DNA of 64,000 bases, from NCBI GenBank assembly GCA_015039365.1, contig WION01000016.1, forward strand, positions 124,001 through 188,000, in the 5' to 3' direction. Below, one piece after another: positions 11,971-24,652 of the stretch. Positions within the stretch are counted from its first letter, which is position 1. Each line of letters starts with the position of its first letter. The notes under the pieces were generated by a model. That model was not told the origin of the DNA. It saw nothing but the letters and a program-made list of their open reading frames with translations, and made no database searches. Source of the stretch: Amanita rubescens. Lineage: Eukaryota; Basidiomycota; Agaricomycetes; Agaricales; Amanitaceae. The translations under genes were made by a program, and so were the position numbers.

Positions 11971-13852
11971 TCAAACAGTAGCAGTGGGGCTTAGCAAGTA
12001 GCGCTTGTAGACTGGGTTGTCCGTCTCTTCCACGTACACATAATTCAGGTTTTTCAAGAACTGCGTCAAATGCATCATAGTCACTTGGCGGTACTTGGAT
12101 TCCAGCCTAAAACCTTGCTCACGTCTAGAGTGCCATTAGTTCCATAGCTGTGGGGCACTGGATAGCCTACGCACCGGCGCCGTGATTCCTGTAATGGAAT
12201 AAAGAAATATTCCAACCTTGATGCAGACCGAAAAGGAACTTGCGAAGCGAAGTGGGACGTTCGGGAAACTCTGTTCATGAAGCTGATTTAGGCAATCTTA
12301 AGATGTGTCTATTTTCATGTCACGTACCGAACCTGAAAATGCGTTCATTTGGTACGACAGGGCTGCCGCCTACCATATATCTAGCGTGGCTTTTTGCAAG
12401 TTCATTATCGCTTATATCGACGCCCTTCATATCTTGTTTTTCCAATGCTGCAAGGACGTCGGCCACCTCTTTGTCTCTAGACTCGGAGCTCGTCATGAAG
12501 GAAAGTAGCACGTGTGCTCTGTCGCCAGCGACAGTATAACGATACACAAACTCTGACACGGCTCGGGGATAAATCGTGGAATGGAGGGCGATAAAACTAT
12601 CAATTAGCATGAGCAAAACTCGGAGAACCAAGGAAGCGCATATACCTTCCGGGTTTTTCTGGTATATCGACGCTGAGTAAGGCTTCTCTGCCTTCACCCA
12701 ACTCTGCACGCTCAGAGACGAACCGTAAACGATCAAAATTCATATTCGCGCCGCTCACAACTGCAACAAACTTTTTGTGTGCGCCGAGGAGGCGATTATC
12801 CAAGATGTAACGCTTGAGACCGGCCAGTGCCAATGCCCCGGCTGGTTCCGTGATCGCTCGCGTCTCTGACTTAAAATTGAGAACCTAAAACACATGTTAT
12901 GCGGGTGCACAAATACCTTCAAAGATATCCTTAATTGCGGCACAAATCTCATCGTTATCGACCTTGACGACTCCATCTAATAGGTGGCTACAGATCCTGA
13001 ATGGCTCTTCGCCGACGATCCTGACGGCTGTGCCATCGCTGAATGGGCCGACTTCATTGAGGGTCACGCGTTCGCCTTTTTCCAGGCTTCTTGCCATGGC
13101 ATCGCCGTCGAATGTTTCAACGCCTTTGACTTTGATGTTCGGACCGCCGATCCTTTTCACGTATTCAGAAACTCCGGAGACGAGACCGCCTCCTCCCACG
13201 GCGCAAAAGATGGTATGTATATTTTCAGATTCCGGCATCTGTTTGAGAATCTCTAATCCGATAGTTCCCTGACCCGCAATGACCAGAGGGTCATCATATG
13301 GAGGTACGAATATGAGTCCATGGGTGCTGGCGAGACGAGCACACTCTGCTTTGGCTTCGTCAAAGTCGTTCCCATGGAGAACGACTTTTGCACCGAGTCG
13401 CGCCACGTTGCGGACCTTGATAGAAGGGGTTCCATTTGGCATGACGATAGTGCATGGAATACCCAAACGGGAGCCAGACAAGGCGACACCTTGTGCATGG
13501 TTGCCTGTGATAGACGTCAGCTGTTCAAAGTTATGAACAATCGATGAAAAAAGATGTGCCAAGAAAGCGGTTACTGACCTGCGCTGCAAGTGACGACGCC
13601 CTTCCAACGTTCATCGTCGTTTAGACTTGCCATAAAGTTGTAAGCGCCACGGATTTTGAAGCTGAAAACCTCGTGAGCATCTTCACGTTTGAGCCAGATG
13701 TCATTGCCTAGTTTTGCACTGAGACTTAATGCATGGACGAGGGGTGTTTCTTTGATGATATCGTATACTTTTGAAGTAAGAATGAGTCTAAGATAATCTG
13801 GAGTATTCTCTGAGGTATGGAGGTGACGAGCGAGCCTTGGATAAGTAGGCAT
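11971..13852 (-). CDS. ILV1: Threonine dehydratase/deaminase, mitochondrial
   Basis: A PLP enzyme that makes 2-oxobutanoate from threonine, the first step of isoleucine synthesis. The PLP lysine is in [31 protein letters not shown] and the glycine loop [12 protein letters not shown] bind the cofactor phosphate. The exon after the 52-nt intron following DIFE reads [16 protein letters not shown]. Two C-terminal ACT-like regulatory domains follow ([29 protein letters not shown]). In the last domain two frames carry conserved sequence: [18 protein letters not shown] in one, then [20 protein letters not shown] in another, about 12055-12066. An alternative splice keeps the second frame at the cost of the first. 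I chose ATG 13852 ([20 protein letters not shown], a plausible presequence). ATG 13921 would extend the N-terminus by 23 residues and collide with the divergent gene's ATG. Confidence 0.92.
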
Positions 13853-13919
13853 GAGGGAGTTGACACGTGACGGGACGAAGATTAGGATAACCTGGGAGGA
13901 GGACGGAGAGAAGGCAGTC

Positions 13920-16074
13920 ATGGCTCAGGCGGCCACTATGGGACCTCCCCTCTCACCTAGAGAACCCAGGCGCTCTGGCAGACGCTCTGCTCCATTCGCG
14001 TCTCGTTCACCAGACTCGGAACCCATTCCAAGACAGAAAGACTTCCCTCTCCGCCCCGCTTTAGTATCCACAAACTCAAATTCAAAGAATAAGCGTCCAA
14101 AGCAAGAAGAACAAGATGACCCCCAAGAAGACAGAAAGATTCCAATTCCTCACTCCGCCTCTTCCACCAATGGCTCTTCCAACGGAAGGTCCAAGAGGAA
14201 AACAAAGGACAGAGACAAACACCTCCCAGTTCTCGATAATGTCCCAGACACGTCCACACCCCATCCAGAAGATGTCGTTGCAGATGTACTAGAAGAAGAG
14301 GAGCAGGGCATTACGCGCTGCGTATGTGGTAGCACCGGTGCGTACTTTCCCTTTATGTCCTCCATCCGTCTCACCGTATCTCCGCCAAGGAGAGGACGAC
14401 CCGGATGCTGGCGAGTTCATGGTTCAGTGCGAGACGTGCAAAGTTTGGCAGCATGGGCTATGTATGGGCTACCAATCAGAGGATCAAGTCCACGACGATG
14501 ATTATTATTGCGAACAATGCCGCCCTGAACTGCATCAAGAGCTTCTCAAGTACGTATCCTCCAGTTGTGCACTCCAGCATTAATTAAAAAGTCGATGACA
14601 GAAAATTAGCCAAGCGGCCCCGTCATTCTTCAACAAATTCCCATGCACCCGCTTCGCGTGTTTCCCGATCACACTCACCCATCCATGTCAAACAACCGTC
14701 AAAGAGACGAAATACCATGAACAGTAGAGATGCTGCTTTTGACGAGAGCATAAAAGAAATAATAGAAGCAACAGCCGCTGAAGCAGCAGCTGCTCAGGGA
14801 CTGACCCCCTCAAACACGAACGACAATAGCCATGCTAATTCTAATAGTAGCCGCACAGAACCGGAAGAGGAAGCTGAAAATGTACCGAGTAACCGCAAGA
14901 AGCGAAAACGCGCAGAGGACGATGGGTAAGGTTGAACTCGTCACCGCTGATGGTGATTTGACTGAATATTATTTCAGTGTTCCGAAGAAAAGAACGAGAT
15001 CGGCCTCGACGGCATCCGATCACCAGGCACCTCCCGCTGCACGACCAGAGACACCAGTAAATGGCGTCCAACAGCCACGTCCTCCCGCTTCAACCACCAC
15101 CACCACGATTCCCAAACCTTCAGGACGTAATAAACGAGGCGGACGCAAACCGCCTCCTGTAGAGATCATTAACCAGGACGGCGAAGAGGGTATGTTACTC
15201 TTCAATCTGAATGACGAGTATACCTCACGTGGCTCTTTCCATTTTAGGCTCCGCGTCACCAGCTACCATAGCCCCGCGACGGACCGGCGGATCTCGTGCC
15301 AAAGGCGCAGGCTCGAACAAGAGAGCTCCTGCCTCATCCCATGCTACCGGAAGTGCGCTTCATGAACATCGACCGCGACGCCATAATACTGACGCTCCTG
15401 CCGGACGAAATCTAGGATCCAACTCTGCCGAAGTTTCCCGTGCCTATCGCAACTCCCACGCGTATGCTGTGTCGCAGCAACCGCTCTTCACTTCCTGGGG
15501 CCTGCCCGACTACTTGGCTCATCTGGAAGAGATGCTGCCAACAGACACCCCTCAGCCTCTCGAAGTGCGCTCTGGGCCTGGAGCCACAGGCGTGGGTGCT
15601 GGTGGTCGGGAGAGCGTCGAACGTACAGTGGAGAGAGGCGTCAAGGTGAAATGGCCCAGTAAGCGGATGAGTGTGGTCGATATGAACAAACGAGTCAGGG
15701 CACTAGTTGAATGGGTCGGGCGGGAACAAGCTAGTGCCCTGGACCGAGCAAGACGAAGAGACTCTCTCGAAAAGGCTTTGAAAGATGACCCTGCATCGTT
15801 GGAGCAGACCAGCATCACACGAGGACGGTCAGTGACTAGCAACGCCGACGTGTCCATGACTGCGAATGGCGAGGATAACCCTCCCCAGATGTCATGCAAG
15901 CATAACGACGGCACCACTGCGATCAATCACATACGCGGCATTGATGCCAGCAAGTCTTCTGAGACTATGAAGATGATGGAGGAACTAATGGAGGAACTAA
16001 TCAATTTTCAAGAACGATTTGGCCCAGGCGCCAAGAGCCGCGATCGAGAACGAAGGACAGCTACTGCGTCATAA
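13920..16074 (+). CDS. PHD-finger protein, CTI6-like
   Basis: A nuclear protein with one PHD zinc finger, built across an intron: [14 protein letters not shown], then [20 protein letters not shown] and [16 protein letters not shown]. This is the Cys4-His-Cys3 pattern that reads histone H3 tails. The N-terminus is basic and low complexity, with the NLS-like KRPKQ and [11 protein letters not shown]. The C-terminal half keeps the segment [20 protein letters not shown] and [20 protein letters not shown], which I associate with Cti6-type subunits of the Rpd3L deacetylase complex. There are about four introns, all frame-consistent, with the stop at 16072-16074. The first ATG (13920) overlaps, on the opposite strand, the longest-possible ILV1 start; an in-frame ATG at 13938 is an alternative. 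Confidence 0.8.
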
Positions 16075-16382
16075 AACGCGTGGTCCCCAGGGGCTTGGTT
16101 TGATAGCCTCACTATGCATCATCTTGACTGCCGCCTTTATTCTAGTACATGCTATCACTCCTTGGGTTTTCTGCCTTTTATACATATTCATCCCCACTTT
16201 TCATTTCCTAGTACCCCCCCCCTCCCCGCTATCGTGTACTGTTATCGTATATTATGGAACCGTTAGTGATCCCCGACTACACATAATGTAGTTAGCAAGG
16301 AAAAGCAAAACTGTTTAATTATTTAAGTAACTCGAGACAAACAAATAATTGTCATCGCCATTACATAACACATCATCCCTTC
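16075..16382. other. Intergenic region, PHD gene to VPS8
   Basis: 308 bp between two genes on the same strand. It contains a C-rich run (about 16213-16228) and an AT-rich stretch near 16300-16330. I see no credible gene or RNA. It should hold the 3' UTR of the PHD gene and the VPS8 promoter. Confidence 0.6.
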
Positions 16383-19300
16383 ATGGCGTCAAGCCATAAC
16401 GAAGCCGAAGATTCCATGAGACAATGGCAGTCGCAACTGAGCGACGACGACGACGACGTTTCAGACTCTGACAATCCTGGAGACTACACCACCCGCATGG
16501 AAGAACTTTTTGACGATGAAGACCAAACTGATGATGAAGTATTTGTGTATAATGGGGTGGATGCGGACTCTTCAATAACTGATTACAACCACCAGCTGAG
16601 GGATATCCTCGGGCCCGAAAATGGTGCTGACGAAAATGACGATACCGAGAGTCGCGCAGACCACGAAAGTCTGGCAACAACTAAAGCCAGAAGAAATACG
16701 GATGAAGAGGTGTATTCTGTACGTGCCCCGAGTAGAATCCTGAAATCGTATTTTGAGTTTAAACATGTCGGCGCAGGAGAAACCCATTATCCTGCAGAAC
16801 GGGTTCGATGATTCTGCCTCTGTAACACTCTCAGAATCACTATCCCTTGAACATTCTATGCCCAACCATGCGCAACAAATGATAGCACGACATTCATTCC
16901 TCAACCCATCTGTGTCACGTCTACGATCTTTCACGCCTGGGATAATCCCGCGAACGTCCAGCGATACAAGTCTGGTGTCTCTGCAGACTACTCCAGGTGT
17001 AACGTCTGTCAGCTCGCATTTCTCATCCAGGTCCCGGGCATCATCGCTGTTAGTGCATAGCGATGCAACCAGCAAGCCCAAGGAGCGAGAAGTGTTCAAA
17101 TGGACCGATCTTGGCAGCATCACGCAGCATTTTAGCTCTCGTCCGTCTCAAAAGGCCATTTCTGTCCTGGGCGTGCGTCCGGCAAGTCGACCGACCGTTC
17201 TGGCTGCAAATGGGATGATATGCGTTGGAACGGAGGATGGTTCTGTTCATGTATTCGATTTCACCCAAACTCTTAAATGTGTTTGTGGTACAGACCTTAA
17301 CGGTGCGAAATTATTATCAACATTGAACTATTGGCAAGCATTTATTGATACCAGAGGTTTAGCTAAACAAAAAGCCGTAGGGCGCGTAACGGCACTCGCT
17401 CTATCGCATGACCATACCTATGTTGCCTCAGGACACTCGACTGGTCATATTTTCCTGTACAACTTGAGCGAGCCTAATATGCCTGCCCGGTCCATTCCAC
17501 CAGCGACCCTGTCCGTCGTTGCATCAGGGCGGAAAGAAGGCCACTTGCAAGGTTCAAGAATAGTTAACATCGGTTTTATTGGTGGAAGGCATACTGCTAT
17601 TGTATCTGCAGATGAACACGGCCTCGCTTTCTACCACAATCTCGGCAAGGTACTATTCGTAGAGGCCTTTGATACGCTCCGCATTCTTGGTCGGTACCCA
17701 GAAGTGGATAAACCTGCGAACGGACGTGTGTTATCCTGACGCACTGAAGAAACGAAAGCCCAAATTTACAGTTCTGGCATCATCACCGCTACCTCTTGGC
17801 ACATCGGCTCACGTTACAGACAATTATCAAGTTATAGCCCTGCTAACACCAACGAAGCTAGTGGTAGTCGGACTGAGGCCGTCACCCAAAACCTGGTTCA
17901 AGTGCCCTCGAGGCATTGATGAAGGAGTGTCGTCCCAGACCAGTTCAAAATGGCAAGGTACTTTAGCATGGTTCCCTTCCATGGCATCGTCCATGCCAAC
18001 ATCGACCCAGATTACAGACAAGTCTGACGATGGACCCGATCCATTGTTAGTATACACCTGGGGCAACTCGGTTCATCTCATCAGGATAACTGAAGTGAAG
18101 GTCAAGCAAGAAATCCGCTCTAGTCAAAGTAAAAAAGTGAAATCGGTCGACGTTGGCATGATCGTGCATGAAGAAGTTTGTAAATGGTCAACTCGAGAGG
18201 ATGTCTTGTCAATACAGTGGTTGAATTCCAATGTGGGTCGGTCCTTCAGAGCTATAACACTGATTGTGCTAAGTTGATATTCTAGCAAGTCATTGTATTT
18301 ACAACAAATACTCTGCAGGTGTTTGATGCCCGAAAAGGGACCGTTGTTGAGAATGTTCCTTTAGATGCATCGAGTTTAGCGAGCTCGTTGAAACCTCCTA
18401 TGACTGAATGAGGATGAATCCAAGGACAACCCTGTCAATGGCGTGGCACACAGCGTAAGGGTATACAAGGCAAAATTTTCCTGCTTGTGAGTTCAGTGAT
18501 AGCTTACGTTTGCTAAGTCTTAATGCCAAATACAGCTCCGAGACAGACTTCAAGTTGGCACTCTTATGACCTGGGCGGACCAAATTCTCTCAAGCGTAGA
18601 CGATGGCGATTTCATTGGTGCCATTGAAATTGCTCGGTCGTACTACGTAGAGGAAGCACCAGGGAACAGGAACGGACTGCCCGAAGACGCGGAGGAGCGG
18701 CGAAACGTGATCGGAGAGCGAATGAGGGGGTTAATGCGTGCTTCTACGCAATATGCATTTTCAGAGGAGCGTATGACCGACAATACCCATGTTACTCCGG
18801 ATCATCGTGGCGTTGACCGAACATCATTATTTGAAGACCTCGTCACCGTCTCTTGTCGTGCATGTATTGCTCTCGACGATTTCCAGTTCTTATTCGAAGA
18901 CTTGTTCCAAGAGTATGACGACGCTGGAATCGCTCGCATATATTTATTGCAGCTGCAATCTTTCGTTCTGGATAACTCCATCCGTTACGTGCCGCCTCGA
19001 ATCACTCAGCGTTTGGTTGCACTACACGAAGGAGACGGACAACCTGACCAGATTGAACGAATAATCTGGCATATCGACCCATGCGTGCCTGGACATTAAT
19101 CAAGCAATCCAGCTCTGCCAAAAACATCGTCTCTACGACGCATTAATTTATGTTTATACCTGTGCGCTACGGGATTACGTTGCACCCATTGTAGAGTCTT
19201 TGGGTATAATCCGGCAGAAGCTTCGTGCCGACTATGACAACGAGGAGCCAGACCCTTCGGATCAAGAACTATTCGAGAATGCATACAAAATATTTCCTTA

Positions 19301-21155
19301 CCTGGAAACAATACTCACGGGGTTCATATATCCGAGCAATGAGCCCCTGGAAGAAGACGTCAGCCTGGTGGCGAAAGAGGAGGTATATAAGTTCCTACTC
19401 AGTGGTCGCTCGCGCCCATGGCCCGATACCAATGATGGCCAAGTTGTCTTGACTTCAATCAAAGAAGGGGGGGAAGAGCCACCATATCCCTATATTCGCC
19501 AGTTACTTTCTTTCGACGCGGAATGGTTTCTTCATTCATTAGATCGAGCGTTCGAGAAGGCGTTTCTCGACGAAGGACTGCAAAAGCAATGTCAATCTTT
19601 GATACAAGTCCTGATGGAAATCGTGTCATCGAAAGCCCTGTCACCAGATGACGCTACCTTTATCAGGATATTCATTGCCCGTAATGTGCCAAAATATTCA
19701 CCACTCTTGAAAGTGCCTACGAATACTTTGCAAACCATCCTTGTTAGCTTGGCAGAAGACCGGAATCCTAGAAACGCGAGAAGCCAGGCAATTAGCTGCA
19801 GAGTCGTTGCTTTCGATCTATCACCCAGACAGTTTAGAAGACATCTTGCGTTTGTTCGATGAAGCCTGGCTTCTATCGAATATTACGACAACGTTATCTC
19901 CGCGACCATCGGTGGTCAGCCTTGCTGGCTACTTATCTGGATGATACGTCTCTACAAACGACAGAAGCTGTACTCGGTATCACCGACACATTTACTACTG
20001 CCCAGAAATCGAGTAGAGGAGCGCTTCCTCCAGAGTTGATGGTGATGATGGAATCAAAGCTGTCTGATATCCTTGATATCGACATTGGCAGTGCCGCTCT
20101 ATTAATCGACAAGTATCAGCCTAAGCTGCATGACAGTGCAGTGGAGCTCCTCCAAGATGACGCCAAAAGGTTCCGGTACTTCCAACAGTTACTTGGACCG
20201 GCGATGAATGAAGGAGAAAGTACCAGCGACAGCTCAAGCACCTCACGGAGTGTGCCCAAACATCTTTGTCATATGTATCTATCGCTCCAGTGTCGCTATG
20301 ATCCTAACGACGTGATTGATGTTCTGCGATCAATGCCGTCCGATGTACTGGATTGGGGTCAGGTACTGCGCACATGCGAGACCGCCAAAGTTTACGAGGC
20401 TGTAATTTGGACCTTGAATTGGAGAAGTGACCCGCAAGGAGCTATTTCCAAAGCAGATGCTTATCAGAAACAGTTGGTGGCACAAGCGCTCGACCTGAAT
20501 GCGAGAACCGATGCACATGATCTTCTAAAAGCTACTGAAGAAGTCGTCCGCATGGGTATTAGCGTCTGCTTGCAGCACTCCTCCGGTGATGCAGCAACGT
20601 CTTCTCAAGCAGATGATCTATGGTTCCAGCTATTTAAAAGCCAAGTTTACTGCATCCAGTTGGCATCTGGAGTTCTCACCGACAACACCCTTGACGAGCA
20701 AAATCAAGTGGATCTATTGCCCTGGTTGCGCTCTCTCGTGCAAGAGACGTTTGGTTCGTTCGTCTCCGTCGCCTCTACAAAAACCGTCTCGTTTCCTCGA
20801 CTATTCAAACGACTGGTTGAATCGGTTTCAGCATCATCTAGCGCTCATTACACTGAATTCCGATCAATCCTGACTGGTATGGTCGAGTCCTACAGATCTG
20901 ACGGCGACATGCTTATCATAACCAAACATCTGGTGCATCGAGACCTGTTTGAGACTATGGCTTCCCATTCGCGCGAAAGGGCTATGGGATGGGCTCCCGT
21001 CGACGATGACGTGTGCCTACTGTCGTAAAGCGATAAACGACCGTCCCCGACCTACCAGTGAACCTCAGGCATCTACCGACATGACCCAGTATGAAATCGT
21101 CGTTTCACGGACCGGAATGTTATACCACCTCAATTGCTCACCTCCTACACAATAA
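16383..21155 (+). CDS. VPS8: Vacuolar protein sorting protein 8 (CORVET subunit), frame-disrupted
   Basis: VPS8 is the Rab5-binding subunit of the endosomal CORVET tether. An acidic N-terminus is followed by a beta-propeller region (FKWTDLGSITQHFSSR, GMICVGTEDGSVHVFDF, GRVTALALSHDHTYVASGHS, HNLGKVLFVEAFDTLRILGR). A helical vps8 domain follows (GTLMTWADQIL, SYYVEEAPGNRNGLPEDAEE, LCQKHRLYDALIYVYTCALR, RQLAAESLLSIYHP, KPGFYRILRQRYL). A C-terminal RING-like finger CAYCRKAI...YHLNCSPP ends at 21155. The first 1.9 kb reads cleanly, with introns 16724-16783 and a 46-nt one after GRYPE. Downstream, conserved sequence jumps frame near 18403, 18469, 19085, 19765, 19866 and 21008. The last four have no plausible intron explanation. 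Either the gene is decaying or the sequence has small indel errors. Confidence 0.85.
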
Positions 21156-21177
21156 TTACACGAGTATTATTAGACTA

Positions 21178-24100
21178 CTAATGTATTGTATCGACCCAGG
21201 ATGGATACCTTATTAACATTGCTAGGCAAGTCGCTTTTAAATCTCTTTTGCACGGGTCAGACGATAACCTCGTTTTACAGATCCTTTTGCTTACCTTCTT
21301 CAGTATGCACCAGCTCTTTAAGCGATCTATATGAGTCATGCTTGTCAGGCTGCACCCCAAAAACGAGGGCCTCTCGACCAAAGGCGTCGACATCAATGAT
21401 CATTTGAGCCCGGATCCGCTCCTCGTCACGGCCTTCATCGTCTTTGGCAGAAGCCGCTGATCCAAACATGGAGAATGTTGACTTTTTTCCTTTCTTAAGC
21501 CGCTTCAAAGACTCCTCCGTTTTTCTCATGGTCGTGAGATGGAGAATGTACCTTCAGCGATTGAGAATACGTCACCCAAAAGTTAGGAATACTTTACTTC
21601 TGTGTCACGCTTTCAAATGTCTCTGTCGCATATGTTGTCAGGAATTCGCCTTTCAGCGAACTTCCTGCACTCTCCCCAATACCAATACCAAAGAAAGTTT
21701 TGAGGGGGCGCAGTATGGATAGCACAAAGTAGCTTGGTTCACTTGGCATCCTCTTACTTGCCATGGCTCTGAACTGTGCGGGAATGGATCGCACAGGCAA
21801 CAATGCTTCACAGCAACGCCTGGTCAATATGTTGATGATTTGGTTAGACATAGGCTCGACCAAGGCTGCCAAATTGGACAGCGATTGCTGAAGTGTATCT
21901 AACAATACATGATACTTAGCATCCAAACAAGACTTGTTGAACGAATGACACACATACTTTCGAGTCGAACGATCCCAACATTATCGTCGCCAAGGTCCGG
22001 TATCATCATGCTAATTTCTTCTCGCCATAGGGCCAACACGGAAGACTGAAGTGCCCGGATATCAATAATTGCAGTCGCGTACTGCCGTACGGCACTCTCC
22101 TCGGCTGCAATTACCTCCGCCGACGGGGTCTCCCCGGAAGGCAAGGGCGTTCCAGGTCGTGCAGCGGACGCGGGAGACGTTATGACCTGCAATGTGTTAC
22201 GCCAAGCAATAATCAAGTATGGATGCAAATCCAAACCTTGTCATGTGCAGGATCGTATGCGGGTGGCGGTGTCCAGCCACAATCTATATCTGCTCAAGAT
22301 CTACTCGTTCTTCATACGTCGTACTGCAAGACTCGGGGATTGAACGTACCTGTAGAGTCAATCTCCAAAACTTGTGGCAAAGGTTAGGGATATAAACTTC
22401 CGCGCTCCAACAGGCGGATATAGCAATCCAAACGGCAGTCCCTTGTGTTGTGGCAAAGGGAGCTATAATCATACGTAGATGATGGCGTCAATGATCAGTA
22501 TGAGAATTCCTTCCTTCCATGCTTACCATTACTGCCAGAGGTGTCAAACGTGGTGAGGGAGAGCGCCTCTTCCAACTTGCCTATAATCTCTTTCCACCGC
22601 AATTGGAAGTATACGGGCAGTTGCCAACGCTTTTGAAATTTTTCATACGTAGAATGCGAACGCATGGCTTGGACAGCATCTGCAGATGATGCGAAATGCT
22701 CCAAAGATCTGACAAACGCGTTAGTTAGCTCGTAATGCTGAAAATAGATCCTGAGCGTGGTTCTAAATATCTAATATGTCGATCAGCGTACCTTGCGAAA
22801 CTCGTTTGGTCGGCCGACAGAGAAGACGGTGCTTCCAAGTTCGTCTAAGATCGCTTGTGCGAACTCATCCCAGATGACATTGGCTAAGATCTGAAACCCT
22901 TTCTCGTTCACCTCGACGTCTTTCGTCTGACCCGTAGTTATGCCTCGGTGTGATTTGACAGAAACCTTTCCCGCAAATTCCATTATGCGACAGAGATCTC
23001 TCTCAACAAAGCGGAGCATTTGATTAAAAAGACGCGTGAGAGGATAATCGTCGTCCTGCAAAAGATGAGTATAAGGTGATTCAGACGAAAAGTCTGAAGA
23101 TGGACCAGACACCCGGCTTGGCTTGAAGACAAAAGCCGTAAACGGAGTATACGGCGTCCGAAGAGGCAGAGCGGAAGGCAGTGGGCCTAGTGAGGAAGGG
23201 AGGTGATGCGGAGGGAGAGGCGTATGTGGTATGATGGGCGAATGGGGGACGGCTAATGACTCGGAATACACTGTCTAGGCAGCTAGTCAATATGGTGTGC
23301 GGTATTGGCGGACGAATCGAACCTTTTTTACAAACTTACGAACGACCTCCTTCCGGATGACTTCTTCTGCATCCCTCCACAGCTCCAGCGCGTCATACGT
23401 TCGCAGACATTCAGTCATGTCTGCAATTAGCTTCGATTTTTCAATTTCAGTCGCTTTGCCTTCCGTAAAGGTAATCAGCGTAGAAGCCCACGCATGATCG
23501 AGGTCGGACGATAATGTGGAACGTATTCTATCGACCCTCTGATAGAATATTAAGTTGAGCTTTTAACAGTCCTTGATGCCGACGGATTACAAACCCATTG
23601 TACAGTATCCACGAAAGCACATTTCTCGTCTCGTGCTTTAGACACGCGATATACGAGTTGTGTGTACTCAGCCGCTACGCGAGATAGATATTTCACCCTG
23701 CTAGCAGTCGTAGACCTGGAATATATGAGAGGGAATTGCAAAGGATATATGAAAATACATACTTGCCGCTTTCCGCATCGCCGATGACAGCATTCGGTGG
23801 TTTGGGGCTGCTCATACCATGTAGCTCTGACTTATCGTCGTCTGGAGATGGGATGAGAAGCAGCGACTCGAGGCGCGATACCGACTCGGAGATCTTGAGC
23901 AGCAATTGGAGTAACGCCTTAGGACACGTTCAGAAACCGAGAACGCGGATGGGACGGAGGCACTTAGCCACCTTTTCTTCTCGGAGAGCTGTCCTCTTTA
24001 CCAGCTTTTCTTGTATCGCGTCGTGTACATCTCGTAACGTAGCTTTCGATGCCTTTGGAAAATGAGCAGTAAACCGTAAATATCTTTCAATAAAGCCCAC

Positions 24101-24496
24101 CTCAACCTGTGCTCTGATGAAAACCAATGGTTCTTTTATTTCCTCGAGTCTGGTACCTTCGTCTTTGAGGTCCGTGCTTAAACTTATAAATGCCTCGTAT
24201 TCGTCATTGATGAGTTGGACCAGCTCTTCTTTCAGCTTAGCATGATAATCCCGTAATTCTGTTCTCAGATCAGGCAAAGATGTATATGATCTTGAGAGAA
24301 GGAACTCTTGAACATTGAATGTTTCGGCAGATAAATACGGATTGTCATGGGATAATGGGATAAAGGCGGGCAGATCGTGGACTTGGTCACTATTGTCGTG
24401 TGTGGATTCGCGAAGTGCGAGCTCATGCGCGAGACGGTCTAAATCATATGGGTCGGCATTTGCTGAGGATGGATGAGCGGGAGAGTCGAGTGACAT
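21178..24496 (-). CDS. COG2: Conserved oligomeric Golgi complex subunit 2
   Basis: COG tethers retrograde vesicles at the Golgi. The N-terminus starts at ATG 24496 (MSLDSPAHPSSANADPYD) and contains the COG2 signature region around FNVQEFLLSRSYTSLPDLR and LRDYHAKLKEELVQLINDEY, where short coiled coils bind partner subunits. The middle is helical and variable. The C-terminal domain (DUF3510-like) includes EESLKRLKKGKKSTFSM and DEERIRAQMIIDVDAFGREA. At least ten short introns are needed, for example after EEVIRKEVV with donor GTAAGT. The 3' end has two options: read-through to a stop at 21275, or a final intron (donor GTAAGC) to a small exon ending YPSWVDTIH at 21178. I list the latter because of the strong donor. 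It is convergent with VPS8, 22 bp apart. Confidence 0.85.
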
Positions 24497-24652
24497 TATA
24501 CGTAGCGTAGTTACATAAATATTGTTTACAATCAATTTCACCCATTCGCGACTCGTTCTTCAATATCAATCTTGTTATACAAGTATGATGAAACAAAACA
24601 GACACAAGCTATTAAATATAAGAGACTCGACTGAATTCTGGCTACCGCGCTG

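Noticed and set aside
15552..15926. Minus-strand ORF opposite the PHD-finger gene
   Set aside because: It is a shadow of a real exon on the other strand.
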